DNA of 64,000 nucleotides from Eumeta japonica. Taxonomy: Eukaryota; Arthropoda; Insecta; Lepidoptera; Psychidae. Under the pieces are notes generated by a model. That model saw only the letters and a list, made by a program, of their open reading frames with translations. It made no database searches and was not told the DNA's origin. The DNA lies in contig BGZK01000725.1 of the NCBI GenBank assembly GCA_005406025.1, positions 186,001 through 250,000 on the forward strand. The letters are read 5' to 3'. Shown piece after piece: positions 35,127 to 48,240 of this stretch. The translations under genes were made by a program, and so were the position numbers. How positions within the stretch are numbered: position 1 is the stretch's first letter; each line of letters begins with the position of its first letter.

Positions 35127-37737
35127 ATGACAGCTCATTAATTAAGATTAAAAAGACAAAAATATTGGGAATGAAGCCAAATCAAGCTACCAAGCCATCT
35201 CTTCAAACCCATCAATGTGGTAAATGAGCTATTTTTTTAAACTTTTTGTTATTTAAATATCATTTGCTCACTGGAAGATGTACGAATACGGTATTTATAA
35301 TATTTGGTGGTATTTAGTAAGAATGTCATTAACCGTTAATAATCTAGCAAAAATGATCGCTCCGTGGGGAAATAGAACTTATATCAAGTGAAAAAAGTAT
35401 AATTCGTGAATCCTGACCTTTCTGTTTACTTAGTCCTTAAAATAGCAACATTTTAACATTGGAAATTTCAAAAAAAAAAAAGGTATTCTGTTTTTAAATA
35501 AGCCTTGTGTGACACACTGCTGAATTCCTTGATCATGACCATAGCCGTGTACCTTGAAATTTTACAAACACTGTGACTTTTCATAATCACATATAATGAT
35601 TGTGTTTTTGCATACAATCATATTAATATGAACTGTGTATTGTAATCTACTTTGTTCCGGGAAATTATTAATATTTTCTTAATGTTCACTGCTACTTTTT
35701 GAATTGGTTCAAACAAAGCCAGTCTGCGCCCAACGCTTGTCACGTTTGATAGTACAATCTGTGTCATTTTGCTTTACAAATATTAAAATGACGAAAGGCA
35801 ACATTTTTTGGCTTATGTTTTTGAGTACTCATTTAAACATTTGTCTACGGTCAGAAATTGCACCTACACTTGAATATTTTCTGTTCAACTATGTCACCAT
35901 AGCCTTATACAGACGTAAGATACGACATCCACTTTAGTTCTTCGCATACTTATTGCTTACATAAACAGAACAATAAAATTTCTGATTACCTAGGTTATAC
36001 TGTATAATGTAACGTGTTAATTCGCTATATAGTGTTATATTACATACCTAGTTACAAAGCGATTTATAATAAATGTATTGAAGACTTATATTCCAAGTTA
36101 AAAAGTTTGTTTCTTTGTACATGCTAATCTTATGAATAACCAGTCTAATTTCAATTTTTTTTTTTTAATTAGACAGATTATTTCAACTTTATTGACTGAA
36201 CAAAAATATTTATTTTGTTACAGCCAGTTAGGTACAAAAGCAATTGCAAATTTTATGTGTTATAACGAATATTTTCAAAATACTGTACTAAGAGCATTAT
36301 AGAGTCGTAGCATGTCAGGCCATGAACATTTTTTATCGAGCATCCTAGAATTAAAACAACAGTAAACGTGCCGACAGATAAGTGCGATCAAAAAAACCGA
36401 AAATAATATGTGTATTATCTGATGATTTTGGTAACTGTAGTTTTATTTTATAAATAGATAAAATCCTTTTGCTTACATAAACTACAGAGTTCTAATAATA
36501 ATAATATATTATACAATAATATAATAAAAGTAATAATATATTAAAATGTATTAACTTTATTAGCGACTAAGTAGAAATTTTGAATGATTTTTTCAATATT
36601 TTTACATAGATTATAATGATAACATATTTGCAGTAATTGTAATCAATGATATTGTTCAATTGTTATATACAGCTGTATCATTTACCCTTATCCCTTTAAC
36701 TCTAAACATTAATCAAACTACAATTAAATTTTAGAAAATTAAAAAATTAAATTTAAAAACTTATGTTAATTAACAATTTACAGTAGCGAACTAACAGTAT
36801 TGGATTATTTTTGTAGACATTGTGAAATTATAAAAATAAATTAATGATTATTTGAAAACATTAGTTAATTTTATTATTCAAAATAATTTAAAAAAAAATT
36901 TCTGAAGTACATATCTTCGAAATCTTCCGAAGAATATATATAATGTTATAGTCAATAAACACTTTTTATACTTTAATATACTAAACATAAAAACACATAA
37001 ATCAGAAAGAATGTCCGGTCTCCTCACCTGTTAATCTATGGCATCAGTGAGAAAAATTATATTAAACGAAAAAGGAGATATACGACGCTAACTTCCCCGT
37101 AACTAAGTAGCCACGCCCTAAACTGGTTTATTTTGGTTTATTTTATTTTGTTTATTTTAACCATTAAATGATTATTCATAATATATAAAAATCATTATTT
37201 GTTTCTTTGTGCGTCTTTTATGCGCTGCCATACCGTTCATCCGATTGCTATAAAACTTTGTTGATTTATTGCTTGCGCTTGCGCGAAGGCTATGTATATA
37301 GTTACCATAGTACAAATAACTTACAATAGATGTCATTCGTAGTATCTAGTAAGTAAGTTTGGTAGTAGTAAGTTTACTTGGAAAGTAATTTCTGTAATTT
37401 TATAAAACATCATTTATACTTATCTTGAATAATGTATATATTTAATATAATTTATAATAATTATACTGAATATATCATTTACTTTTAATAAATATATTCA
37501 ATATCGGTATGAAAAAAAATATTTATATAGTTACGAGTCCGGTACTAGGCTTGTTAATTTAATAGTACGTTCGATTCATTTTATATAAAAAAAATTATAT
37601 TAGTAATTTTCATTACCGTCACTATCGCTAAAATGTCTACGGCACAACCATTACATGATCATTATCCTACTGAAATTTATTAATATTTTGATGACAACCA
37701 TTCACATAGTTACAATAATATTGTAGTGATATGCCAG
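35127..37737. other. Unannotated AT-rich DNA
   Basis: Mostly featureless. An AAT-rich low-complexity run lies at about 36495-36545. At 37190-37285 a TTTCTTTGTGCGTCTTTTAT then CCGTTCATCCGATTGCTATA block resembles the opening of a common lepidopteran dispersed repeat. Confidence 0.4.
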
Positions 37738-37995
37738 TCAGTATACTCTAGCCGTAGATCACTGTTTATTTATAAGCCGTCGCAGCATCGGCGCGTGAGC
37801 CGTCGCGCCGCCGCGGGGCCGCGCCGCAGCGCCGCGCCGCGGACTCTCGCGCTAACGGCACGTAGCGTTATGTCACGCGGCCTTGGCCTAGCGCGGCCGC
37901 TAGTTTCCGTTGCTCGCCGGCAAACGCCGCTCCATCCTTTGTTACGGCTTCGAGGACATAATAATTGCGTAATTCGTTTCGCGAGATTCATTTCA
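37738..37995. promoter_or_regulatory. CpG island, possible promoter or first exon
   Basis: About 200 bp (37776-37990) packed with CpG (CGCGCCGCCGCGGGGCCGCG), the sharpest composition change in the window. At its left edge the minus strand has a TATA-box-like TATAAATA (37774-37767). The plus strand has an arthropod initiator-like TCAGT at 37738-37742. Both strands carry open Ala/Arg-rich frames (plus 37726-38007, minus 37770-38003). These follow from base composition and match no protein I know. A host promoter with a 5' UTR is the likeliest reading. Direction and gene are undetermined. Confidence 0.4.
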
Positions 37996-38689
37996 ACGTG
38001 CATATGAATTTAACATTTACATAGAAATGTTTGAACCTAAGGAAATGAAGCGACAGTAACTATTTTCGTTCATTAAGTTTGGTCAAAATGTATTAAGCTG
38101 ATATAATAATGAAAAACAATGTTTTTGGAATGAAGTTCCGAACCGCAACTTGCAGTAGTATTTGATTAACAGGATCGTAACAACAAAAAAGCATTATTCC
38201 CTCTTTATGGGACTTTCTCTCTCTCTTGAAAGCTGTTATTTACAATTTTTTTTTTTATAAAATTTATAATTCACTATTTTTATCTAATTTTAAATAAATG
38301 AAAATTTTCTACTAAAGCGTTAAATGAAACCTTTTATTTAATTGGTTAAATAAAAACAAGAAAAAAGACCAAAGTCATTGATTTTAATAATCCACGGTAT
38401 GATTGCTAGAGTTTCCTACCCAAAGGATATCAATGAGACCTACTTGTTACTACACACTCATTGTTCTTCTGCCTGTCGGTCTATCAACGGGCTGTCTCGT
38501 GAACCGTAAAAGACAGACAATTGAAATTTTGATGGAATGCGTATTTCTATTGCCGCCGTTTTTCATGTCTTCGGGCATTTTTTGTACGATTTTAATATTG
38601 GTAATAGAATGATGCTTAAAATGTTCACACTCTGTTTACTACTATAGTTTCTCTAAAATAAACAATAATAATGAAATTATATGACGATT
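37996..38689. other. Unannotated AT-rich DNA
   Basis: Nothing recognised. A 69-codon frame at 38403-38612 is of unknown meaning. Confidence 0.4.
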
Positions 38690-39012
38690 AAGGTGAGCCC
38701 CGCCCAATGAACAACGTGTTTTTCCTAGCGTTTTTGCAAAATTTTAATGTGTGCAATAGATAAACACTTGAAACGCTTACACAATATATATTATAGTTGC
38801 TATATAAAAAAAAAAACATAATAAAAATAAATTAACGTTAAAATTTAAAAGTGGTCTACATACAAGAAACACGTTTTTTGCATTTTTTTTCAATCTTAAT
38901 ATCTGCTCTTGTTCTTGTTTTTCATTGTATTCAAAATATGCAGTTAGCGACCAATATTGTACGGTGCTACAGAACCCTTCTAATGCGAGTCCAACTCGCA
39001 CCTGGCCGGATT
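38690..39012 (-). repeat. GGCCAAGTGCG dispersed repeat, minus copy
   Basis: The minus strand reads CCGGCCAGGTGCGAGTTGGA followed by CTCGCATTAGAAGGGTTCTG. This is the best-preserved head of the family in the window. The distal end is not clear, so the lower boundary is approximate. Confidence 0.65.
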
Positions 39013-39654
39013 TTAGTATATGTTTTTTAAACATTTTTATCCCCATGGTATCCCCTTAACTTATCGTTTAATAGACTCGAATCTGGTCATATTTTCTTTG
39101 GTGTAATGTAAATTTATAAAGATCTTGTTGGCACAATATTGTATAATGTTGTTGATGGTGATAAATACGACCTGATTAATATTTATAAAGAAAAACCGGA
39201 CTTGGCAGCTTAAACGCATTAAATGCATAACTGATTGTCTTACTGAGTTATCTGATATTGGAGACTAAACATTGTGACAGTTCATACGTATGATGACGTC
39301 ACATGATGACGGTATTAAATTTTTTTTCGTCCGTTTTTTATTTTTTTAACATATCATTTTTTACATCTTCTAAATTAAATTTAGTATGAAGACTCATGTG
39401 CAGTAGCAAAATGGCGATCTAGGAACACGAAACAAAATCAGTTCTAATAATAAATAATATTCAAGCACTCACTTTTACATAGTGGAATGCGAGCTAAATG
39501 GTTGTTTTGAAATTCAACAAATAGCGTCTAATAGCATTTCAAAGTTAAAAGCTTAACTTTCAAGCATACGGAAACGAATTGTGGTATGATTTCCCTATCG
39601 TATATTATTATTTTTAACCCATGAAATATTCGTCTTCGAAGAGTTAATCGAATT
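39013..39654. other. Unannotated AT-rich DNA
   Basis: No recognised feature. Confidence 0.45.
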
Positions 39655-40075
39655 ATGGTTAAACGATAGTGGCTTAGCGGTATGATTTTAACCACTGCGC
39701 TGCTTTCCGATCAGAGGGCTCCGGCTTCAATTCTGGACATAGGCGAACAGACCGGTGAGTTTTTAACCAACTCAAATTAAACCACACTCCATCTACCGTT
39801 AAACCTTCGGCGCCTGACGTCGTAACCGGTAGCGACGGTCGTCACCGTTCAGATGTAAGCACCGTTTTGTCGTCGGTGGCGACGGCCGCCAGTCAGCCCC
39901 TAATCCACGCTGGACCAGTTGTGAAAGCCTTAATTTCCGAGACCACAATTCAAAATAAAAAGTCTGTGTTCACCTCATTGCTACGTCATTACCCTGGCGT
40001 ACCCTCCACGCCTGGTTCACGATGTAGCAATAAGGTAAATAAAACTGACGCAATAACTAATTTGTTGGGTTGATT
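39655..40075 (+). mobile_element. tRNA-derived SINE-like element, copy 2
   Basis: An A-box-like TAGTGGCTTAG (39667-39677) and a B-box-like GGCTTCAATTC (39723-39733) have roughly tRNA-like spacing. ACTCAAATTAAACCACACTC follows, a block also found in copy 1 near 4.9 kb. A GC-richer body follows (GACGTCGTAACCGGTAGCGA and on to about 40030). It is a decayed copy. It is not a tRNA gene, because no cloverleaf or discriminator end is seen. The 68-codon frame at 39867-40073 is a by-product of the GC-rich body. Confidence 0.6.
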
Positions 40076-41469
40076 CAGTTCTCATCGTATACTATGATGA
40101 AATTAAAAGAGAATGCGCTAGTGTAAAAGCCGAATGCGATTTCGTTTAAACTTCTGTTTTGAATTTCTGAAAATCCAATTCTTAGAAAATTACTATACTA
40201 CGATCGAAAGAGCCGATCTTTAAATTGTAGTGTTGTGATTTCATTTCCACATTTTGGTTCTCCAACGATTTTCCGTCTTGTATATATTCGTCACCACTCA
40301 GGGTTCCTGGTCGTCGACGTACACAAACTGACTTTTAATAATGACGTATAAATATGAATCGAATCTTACTAAATTTTCAGCCTTTTTTTTATATATATAT
40401 ATATTATACCAATCGTAATTTGTAATCATTTATCATCATAAATTGTTTATGGTTTTGATGAGGACGATGAACTGTTCAATTATTTATTATTTAACTTTTC
40501 ATAAATTAACAAATTAACATAGCGTCCTGATAGAACAGAAACAAACACCCTAGAGAAGTTGCAAATTTTTATATCTCTCGAATAAATGAAGTCGACTAGT
40601 TTGTAATTAATTGATGTAGTGGATTAAACATAATAATAAAAAATAATTAGATGTTAAATCGACTAAATAAAATCGGCTTTATAATCAATATTATTTTATA
40701 TCTAGTAGCAGGCAGCAGGAGTTTGTTTGTAATATATTAATAATTACAAAATTTTCAGAGTGAAATTTCCAATATAGAAAAGTAAGGAAAACTCGGAACT
40801 CAATCTTGAAGCCATCCGTTGGTGTCATTTTAAATTGTAACAGATAAATACCGATTCATGAACACAAGTTTTCTCTGTTAATAATAAAAAAAATTGTCTT
40901 GTAAAACATTTACTCATAGTAAATGCTGGTTTCATATGACTTATTTGTCAAAATGTTATTCTTTTAATTCAACTGATATAGGATAATACTCGATCATTAT
41001 TATTAATTTGTATTGTAAAATTGAACACCACCAAAGATTATATAATTCAGTCACCATTGCCTCTCAACGCAAGCCCTAGCTTATTTTATACTATTTGATT
41101 ATTTTTTTTAGTTTTCTATTTTTGTTTTTATCTGATATTTATAGTGACCTATACGTACATAAATACGTTCTAAACACAACAACTTTCGCTTGTTATGAGT
41201 TTAGAACAATTTACAGTGAATTCTGCTGGTATTTTCATGACTTTGAAAGGTTTTACATTATTATTTTAAGTTAGCAATTCTTAAATAGTATATATTTTTG
41301 TTGTATATATGTATGTATTAGAGAGTGCCAAAAAATAGCGAATTTTTTTCCGCTCTCAGCCCAAAATATCACAGGATGATCAAACAAAAAACCTGTCACA
41401 GTGGGAACTCTTAATTTCATTTTTAAGAGATTCTCAATGGAACTTGAGACTTGAGGAACTTTTAACGAA
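40076..41469. other. Unannotated AT-rich DNA
   Basis: No recognised gene or repeat. A (TA)n run lies at about 40389-40405. Confidence 0.45.
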
Positions 41470-42142
41470 AATACAAAAACTGGCCAAGTGCATGTCAGAC
41501 CATGCTTATTATAGGGTTCCAGCCATTATTACAAAGAAATAGATACACTACAAATGAAAAAAAGTGCGTTGTTACACTTTTTTCATGTTTCCCGCACAGA
41601 ATAGTTATAAGCACGATAATCTCCTATTAAACTAATTACTATTAATCTAATGTAAGCCAAGGCACATCAGCGAAAGAGCGTATCTTCGTGGCACTTAAGT
41701 TCTTTTGATGAATAACGCAGTTTTTTGTCAATAACTCAAAAATATATCCGACCATGTTCAAAATAATTTTCGTTGAAAGTATTTATTAAAGGTCACCTCC
41801 TCTATTTTATTCATATTTTTTGGACATACGTAATCAGAAAAATTGCTTAAGAACCTTAATATTTTTTAAAAGAACTGTCGTAATATGTACTACTCGATGA
41901 TGTTTGCTGAAAAAAATTTTTTTCAGCTTCTGTTACATGTATGGTGTGTCCTTAGAAATATTTACTTTTGTTAATTAACCACCAAACTAAGTAGCGGCTT
42001 ATACAAGACACCTACAATATAAATTTCATCAATATAAGTCTTGCAGTTTTTGAATAAAATGTGGCATACGGGCGGACGCATAGACGGACAGGACAAAACT
42101 ATAAGGGTTCCGTTTTTACCATTTTAGCTCGGAATTCTAAAA
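41470..42142 (+). repeat. GGCCAAGTGCG dispersed repeat, copy with both ends
   Basis: It starts ACTGGCCAAGTGCATGTCAG then TTATAGGGTTCC. It ends GGCGGACGCATAGACGGACA, AAGGGTTCCGTTTTTACC and AATTCTAAAAA. It is about 670 bp, non-coding, and longer than the copy at 33.4 kb. Confidence 0.65.
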
Positions 42143-44639
42143 ATGATGACCACGTATTATTTAAAAAATTATGTTCAATAGTAGTGTTGTGAATGCTGAT
42201 GTTTTTAATAATATTTACTTAATATAATTTTAGGATAATAAAGGGTCTCGCTCAAGGGTCATGTTTGAATTATATGATTTTTATATTAAATAATTGAACT
42301 AAATAACGTGCACAAAATTAATAATAAATCAATTTTGTACAATATTTCTACGCAAAACATTATGTTTTTTAAATTCAATAGGAAAAAATCTTTTTAATAC
42401 TGTTAAAAATAAAGAACACAATTCTTTATAAACGCCTATCGAATGTGAATCCAGCTCCATTCGTCTGCCACATCTAACACGTGTGCACTGTGGAATTTGC
42501 GAGTGAGTTATTGTAAAAAGCTCAAAGAAGTAAAAACATGACCGTTAAAGTTATCAATGGACCTACACACAGCTACAACTGAAAATTAACTTTCAACCTC
42601 ACAGCTGTATTTCCGATTTCTTGCACATGTAATGCAAGGACAGAAATGGGGAGATCTAGGCCCGACTAACTATAACCAGAGCGAGGTAGCAATTTCAATC
42701 ACTCACACGTAGTACGCAGCCAGAGGCAAACAGGATAATACAAGTAATATTTACCGTTAGCAAACACGTATTGCTCTCTCAGCTTTTTTTTTAATATTTA
42801 AATATTAAATTCCAGTAATATTATTGGGTTTAAATAGTATGTAAATCCGTTCCATCCATACATTCTGGTAACGACAATCAGTGAGTTACTGACTGGTATT
42901 ATCAAAATGTATTTCGCATATGCGAAAATGAGTTTGGCACGCGATATCTGATTTGGGTCTGTCCGATTTTAATCTTTTGTCACACTTGTTTGCTTACGGT
43001 TTTGATTGACTCCTATATATTATTTCTAATCTAACCCCTTTTTATATAGATTTATAGAAAATAAATAACAAAAGAGAGTGAATTTTATACAATGTTAAAA
43101 AATAAATCACAGTTGGGTTCCTTATTATTAGATAAGATATATAACTAGAAAAAACGAAGAATATTTTATTAGTTTGTATCCTTTTTATTGTCTTAAATAC
43201 GTTTACTATATGTTATTCACATGTTTGTGTGTTCCAGATGCTATGCCACTGGCATCTCTAACTATGCAATTATTTATTCATATTACAAGTTGTGCATTTC
43301 GTGACATTCTTAATTTTTTTTTCTAAATCGTACATTTAATTATATAAGACATAATGAAATAGGTGTAAATTCAAAGTTAAAAGTGAATTTTGTTCATCCA
43401 CTTAAATTATATTTTCTCATTTATTTTTAATCGATATGCCAAGGCTAAATTTTACAACTACAATTGTTTTTGATTTTTGCGCTACATCTATGAATTATCT
43501 AGAATCACAAAAAAGACTATTAAAAAAGAATCTCTAGGGTTAAAGTAAAAATCCAATAAATCAAATAAAAAGCCTACTTTATTTCGTCCACTGAACGAGG
43601 ATTGGACGAACTTAAGATAGGATAAATTTCTAGGTTTCTTTGGAGGCATATAGGTAATGTCTCGTGTCAACGGAATTGCTGCCTCAAGTGATTTGGGTAG
43701 CTCTCAGTTACAACTCTTACAAAAATGTATTACACAAACTATTCATACGGTCAAATTCAATCATATCTATCGTAATAATCGGAAATTAATGTCGTATGCT
43801 AGATCTTTCATTTAAATGTAAATAAAAACCAAAAGATAATAAACTCAAATCTCTCAAATAACCTGTCAACCATACTTCAGTTATGTCTCTCACATCAATG
43901 GCTTAAGATTGATCATAATACACAGACCGTACATAGTGCACTTAGATAGTGCACACTACTTAAGATGCATCTCAGTTAATATTTATTAATTAACGTTAGA
44001 GCTCAAAATCAATGACAAGGTCGATCTCAAATGTAAGCGCGGTTTATTAATATGGGCATATATTCTTAAGGTAACCATCACCTAAGCATTCTTGTTAACC
44101 TACAATTAAAATTTGAAAATGTGATAAGTTAGATATAGTCATTTATGTGTGAAACTAGAATTCTGGGTTTTTCGGTGACCTTATATCATCCAATGTTAAT
44201 TAGTAAAACGATGCAGAACAAAACCTTATAATTCCAATATAATTCTATTATAAAACATAAAACATCATATTTAATGAATAATCTTTCACGTAAGCCTACT
44301 ACTACACTTGCTAGACCTACTAACAAGCCAAAATTGAACATTATCTACCATACGGAGTGTTGTGTTGCGAATTTAGTTGACCTCACTCTTTCTGTCAACT
44401 TCAGCACTTAAAAAATATTATACCGCTTTGTAGGCTTCTCAAATGAAATTAGAGAACACCATAATGTTCTATCTAAATAATGACCGATGAATTAGAGACA
44501 TTTGACCCTGTAGCCCACCCCTGGAATTTCTTACTACTTTCGAGTTCAAAGCGCTCATAAAATATAGCAGCAATAAATTACAGTGCTTTTTCAAGGTTTG
44601 CAAGCTCAATAATATAGTTCTAATACGTTTTCAGCTCTT
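42143..44639. other. Unannotated AT-rich DNA
   Basis: About 2.5 kb with nothing identified. Around 42.42-42.76 kb the composition is slightly richer in GC, but no exon signals convinced me. Confidence 0.45.
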
Positions 44640-45200
44640 CGAGTCAAAACATCTTCATGTATAAATAAAAAAAGCTTTTTTAATATTTCAACAGCTATAT
44701 CTTTCGAACACCATACCCGATTTTGATCTCCTTTACGGTATCCGACGCAGTTTTTTAAACAAGAAAAACATGGTGACTACCAAAAATCAACTCATCAAGA
44801 CTTTCGCAAGATATTTTGATTAAAACCTTTTTTCAAATCTTTCATTAACGACATCTCTCAATCGAACCAACCGAAACTGATGCAGTTTGTAGTGATCGAC
44901 TTTGTTTTTTAAGATATTGTTATTTCAATAAAAAAAATTTCTGAATTTCCCACAATTTACTAGAGGATTTAATTCAAGTTTTCAGGAAGACTAAGTAGAG
45001 TGAATCGCTTTCGAATGTCGCAAACTGAATACCGATCGGTTGATCTGATCACAAAATTATGAAAGCTTTACATGTATGTAGGCATATACGTATCTAAATA
45101 TAGATACATCACTCGGAAAAAGGTCAAAAGAGATGCTTGGAACCCTAAACCATCAAGATCTGATGAAAATTCGACTTCCGAACATCGGACTGAATACTGT
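44640..45200 (+). repeat. Dispersed repeat family D1, copy 2
   Basis: It has the same block order as the copy at 2.4 kb: ATATCTTTCGAACACC with CCCGATTTTGAT, later ACCGATCGGTTGA, a short AT-rich spacer in place of (CA)n, then AACCCTAAACCATCAAGATC, TGATGAAAATTCGACTTCCG and ACATCGG. It is more diverged than copy 1. No coding potential. Confidence 0.5.
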
Positions 45201-45509
45201 ATTTTTTCAATTTACGATTCTTTTTTAAATTTTGTAAAGGGTAGTATAAAAACTAACTATAGAACCTATGTAGTTCCTAAACATTGAAAGCATTGGAAAC
45301 ATATAAAAAGAATTATATATTTATAACAAATTTTGTCTAATCACTTACAACTTATGTATACACATACTTGTAAGAAACAAATTGGGAGAACGACGACAGC
45401 TTATTCTCTATAGTTACTCTGCTTTATTTTTTTTTTTTTGAATTAGTACGAAACAGGTGAAACATAATAACCTTCAGAACCACAATTATCCAAAATAACT
45501 TAAAAATAT

Positions 45510-46365
45510 ATACAAAAAAAATCGGTCAAGTACGAGTCGAACTCACGTAGAGAAAGTTCTGTACTACATATTATCGCATTACTTATGTTTTTTTAGGCGG
45601 ATCCAAATTTGTTTACGTAGGTGACACTTAACATTTTTAGAACTGGCCATGTTGAAACAATAAAATAAAAAAAGATTTTCAAATTAAAAAAAAATGAAAC
45701 TCTTCACCAACCTTATTATGCATTGCGTTCATCTGTCATTTGTTTTTACAAATTGGCAACAAAAAAATTATTAGTCTAACATCAACATGAATTTAACGTG
45801 AGAAAATTTTCGTGTCATGTTTTTGTTTAATTTTCGTCGCTATTTAAATCAACAACAAATTTATAACAGACTTAGGTTGGTCTTTTATGATGAAACTCCA
45901 TTCCTTACCAATGTTTATAACTAGTTTAATGAGTTCAAACGTGGCCGAACTAATTTTATTGATGTTCTGCTTAAGGGACGTCCTTATTATGATTTATGTA
46001 TTTCATCCTTAAAAATTTTCAACTATAGATTTTAAACAAAAAAAAAATCATTTACTTGTTATAACGAGCCTTTTCATTTGTTTAACACAAAATGCATTTA
46101 AAAAAGGTTTTTTTAATATCTTTTTACTTTTGCATCACCGAAAACATTTATTTTCGATGCTGGCTGGGTCACCAAGCTCTGTACATGTACCAAATTTCAA
46201 TTTACTTCATCCAGTAAATTCAAATAAAATTAGCTGCGACAGACAGACACAAAAGTGGTCATATAAGGATTTCGTTTTAGGTTCGGAGTTAAGGAATACT
46301 GAAAAGAATCCATTTGTTGTGAGTCCAGCGTTTGAGTGTTAATTTTCCACAGTGAATTGTATTGG
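45510..46365 (+). repeat. GGCCAAGTGCG dispersed repeat, third long copy
   Basis: The head AATCGGTCAAGTACGAGTCG is followed by AACTCACGTAGAGAAAGTTC. The distal part has GACAGACAGACACAAAAGTG and TAAGGATTTCGTTTTAGG. A 70-codon frame at 46130-46342 is the usual chance frame across this repeat's distal end. Confidence 0.6.
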
Positions 46366-46679
46366 TTTCACAATAGCCTAGTCCATTTTGTGTGTATGAA
46401 ACATTTGGTCATAAGTCATAAGACATATGACAGTAATTAAACATAAAAGATTTTGAGATTACCGCATTTAAAAATGAATCATTAAACAAAGTAATATCGA
46501 CATAAGTGATTCTGTTTTGCTTCAAGCAAAATAAGTATAAATGTGAATTTGTTGATAACAGGTATTTGGACTTGTAGGACGCATTTAGTGGTCGTCACGG
46601 TCTGAATCTAAGAAGAGGATGTTAAGGCTGTATACCTATAGCCTTCATTTTGTCTCAGTGCTTTTGGAGATGCTGGTAG

Positions 46680-46800
46680 ATCTTCCCACGCATGCAGATT
46701 TCGTTAGGATATTTTTCTTCTCGTTTAAAGCAATAATAATTGTTATTATAGCGGGAAAAGATATTTGGGGCCGAACTCGCGTCTCTTGCGCACTTTAACT
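46680..46800 (-). mobile_element. Decayed tRNA-related SINE
   Basis: GATTTCGTTAGGATATTTTT, CTTCTCGTTTAAAGCAAT, and later GGGGCCGAACTCGCGTCTCT follow the layout of a common lepidopteran SINE in reverse: the body block first, then a B-box-like GCCGAACTCGCG. The copy is heavily diverged, so the call is tentative. Confidence 0.4.
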
Positions 46801-48138
46801 ATTGAACCTTTATTCTTAATTATTTAGTAAAACAAATTTTTGTTCAAATAATTTGCTTAGAAAAACTATAAGTTGTTTAATAAAAAAAAGTCATAACAGA
46901 CATTTAAATTTTATTTAATCCACTGCTACAAAATTAAATTAGTTCTGAAACATCTTGTTTTGACAATTATTTCAAGATTTTTCTTATGTACATATATTTC
47001 ATTCAAACGGCATACTCTTCTCTGCACTGCCGTAATCTTCTTATTTCAGATTGATGGCCCTGGGTCTTCAATCTTTCACGCTGAAGCAATGAGCATCGGG
47101 GGCTGTTGACGACCGTTGTCACCTAAACGACGTTCACTCTAAAGTACCGAGCCTGTGATTCTGTTAGATTGAAAATGCATCAATCATTTACTCCATGATT
47201 AAGATCAAAGGTCTTAAATTCTTATTCGAAAAAAATAGTTTAAATCATTAAATCACCTGCCATTTCAAAAATAATTGAAGCACTGTATTTATAGAGTTAC
47301 ACTTATTATTACAATATCGTTCGCATTACGTTATTTCTGTATAACATTAGAAAAATAAATAGATTCTAACCCACATTAGACATATTGTGTTTTAAAGCAA
47401 AAGGTTTTTATTTTCAAAATTAGCCAATATTTCAGTAAATAAGCAACCATGTAACTAGACAAAGTAATGTTATAGAAGTATGAAATATTTGTTAACATTA
47501 ATTAATGTTTACTTTACCTTTAGTTTAGTGAGTTGCAATAATGTCTTATTTTATTACATGTCATTTTATCAGTCCATCGAAAATGCTATTTGATTTTATT
47601 GGCACATTAAAAGTTTTTCTTAACGTATATATAGTGTTTCTTATAATAAATGCTTTTTTTTCTAATATTAAATTATATTGTGGTAATGGTTGCATTTGTA
47701 ATATGTACTCAGTCAATAAAATTACTTTAATTAATCGAGAATTAATGAATTCAATTTACTTTCTTTGAGATCTTTTTTTCCATGGACAACTCTCCACAGA
47801 GCAGGCAAAATGACTCTCAACTAGAGTTCATGTCTAAAGAACGATATTATTCTCGTCTGCATAGTTGTTTAAAAGTCATTATACGAATCAAGCTATGGAC
47901 ATTGTAAGCAACAAGAACTCATTAACGCCAAGTATATACTTAGCTATTACATAATTTTCCCAGCTGAATTTATCCACAACTACCCCCCACATGCGTTATG
48001 TTCTTTGACATCTAGCAGCAGCTGGTCAAAGGCGCGCAAACACGCGCTTCATCAGAACAGGGTGAACAGGATACGCGAGACCGGTCCTTCCCGAGAAACA
48101 AAAACTCGGACTGACTCCGCAAAGAGGCGGCCAACGGT
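46801..48138. other. Unannotated AT-rich DNA
   Basis: No recognised feature. There is a small GC-richer patch at about 47085-47165 and another at 47990-48130. Confidence 0.4.
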
Positions 48139-48240
48139 TAATTATGTGCTACTTTGATGGTCGTCACTATTTGTTGCATAACTACATTTAATTACGTGCT
48201 ACTTTAATGGCTGCTACTATTTGTTGCATAAACATATTTA
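48139..48240. repeat. 50-bp tandem duplication
   Basis: Two adjacent copies of a unit with GTGCTACTTTGATGG and CTATTTGTTGCATAA differ at a few positions, with exact 50-bp spacing. Confidence 0.9.

Noticed and set aside
37726..38007. Ala/Arg-rich protein gene at the CpG island
   Set aside because: Both strands are open there because GC-rich DNA lacks stop codons. There is no recognisable domain, so it is kept only as a possible promoter or first exon.
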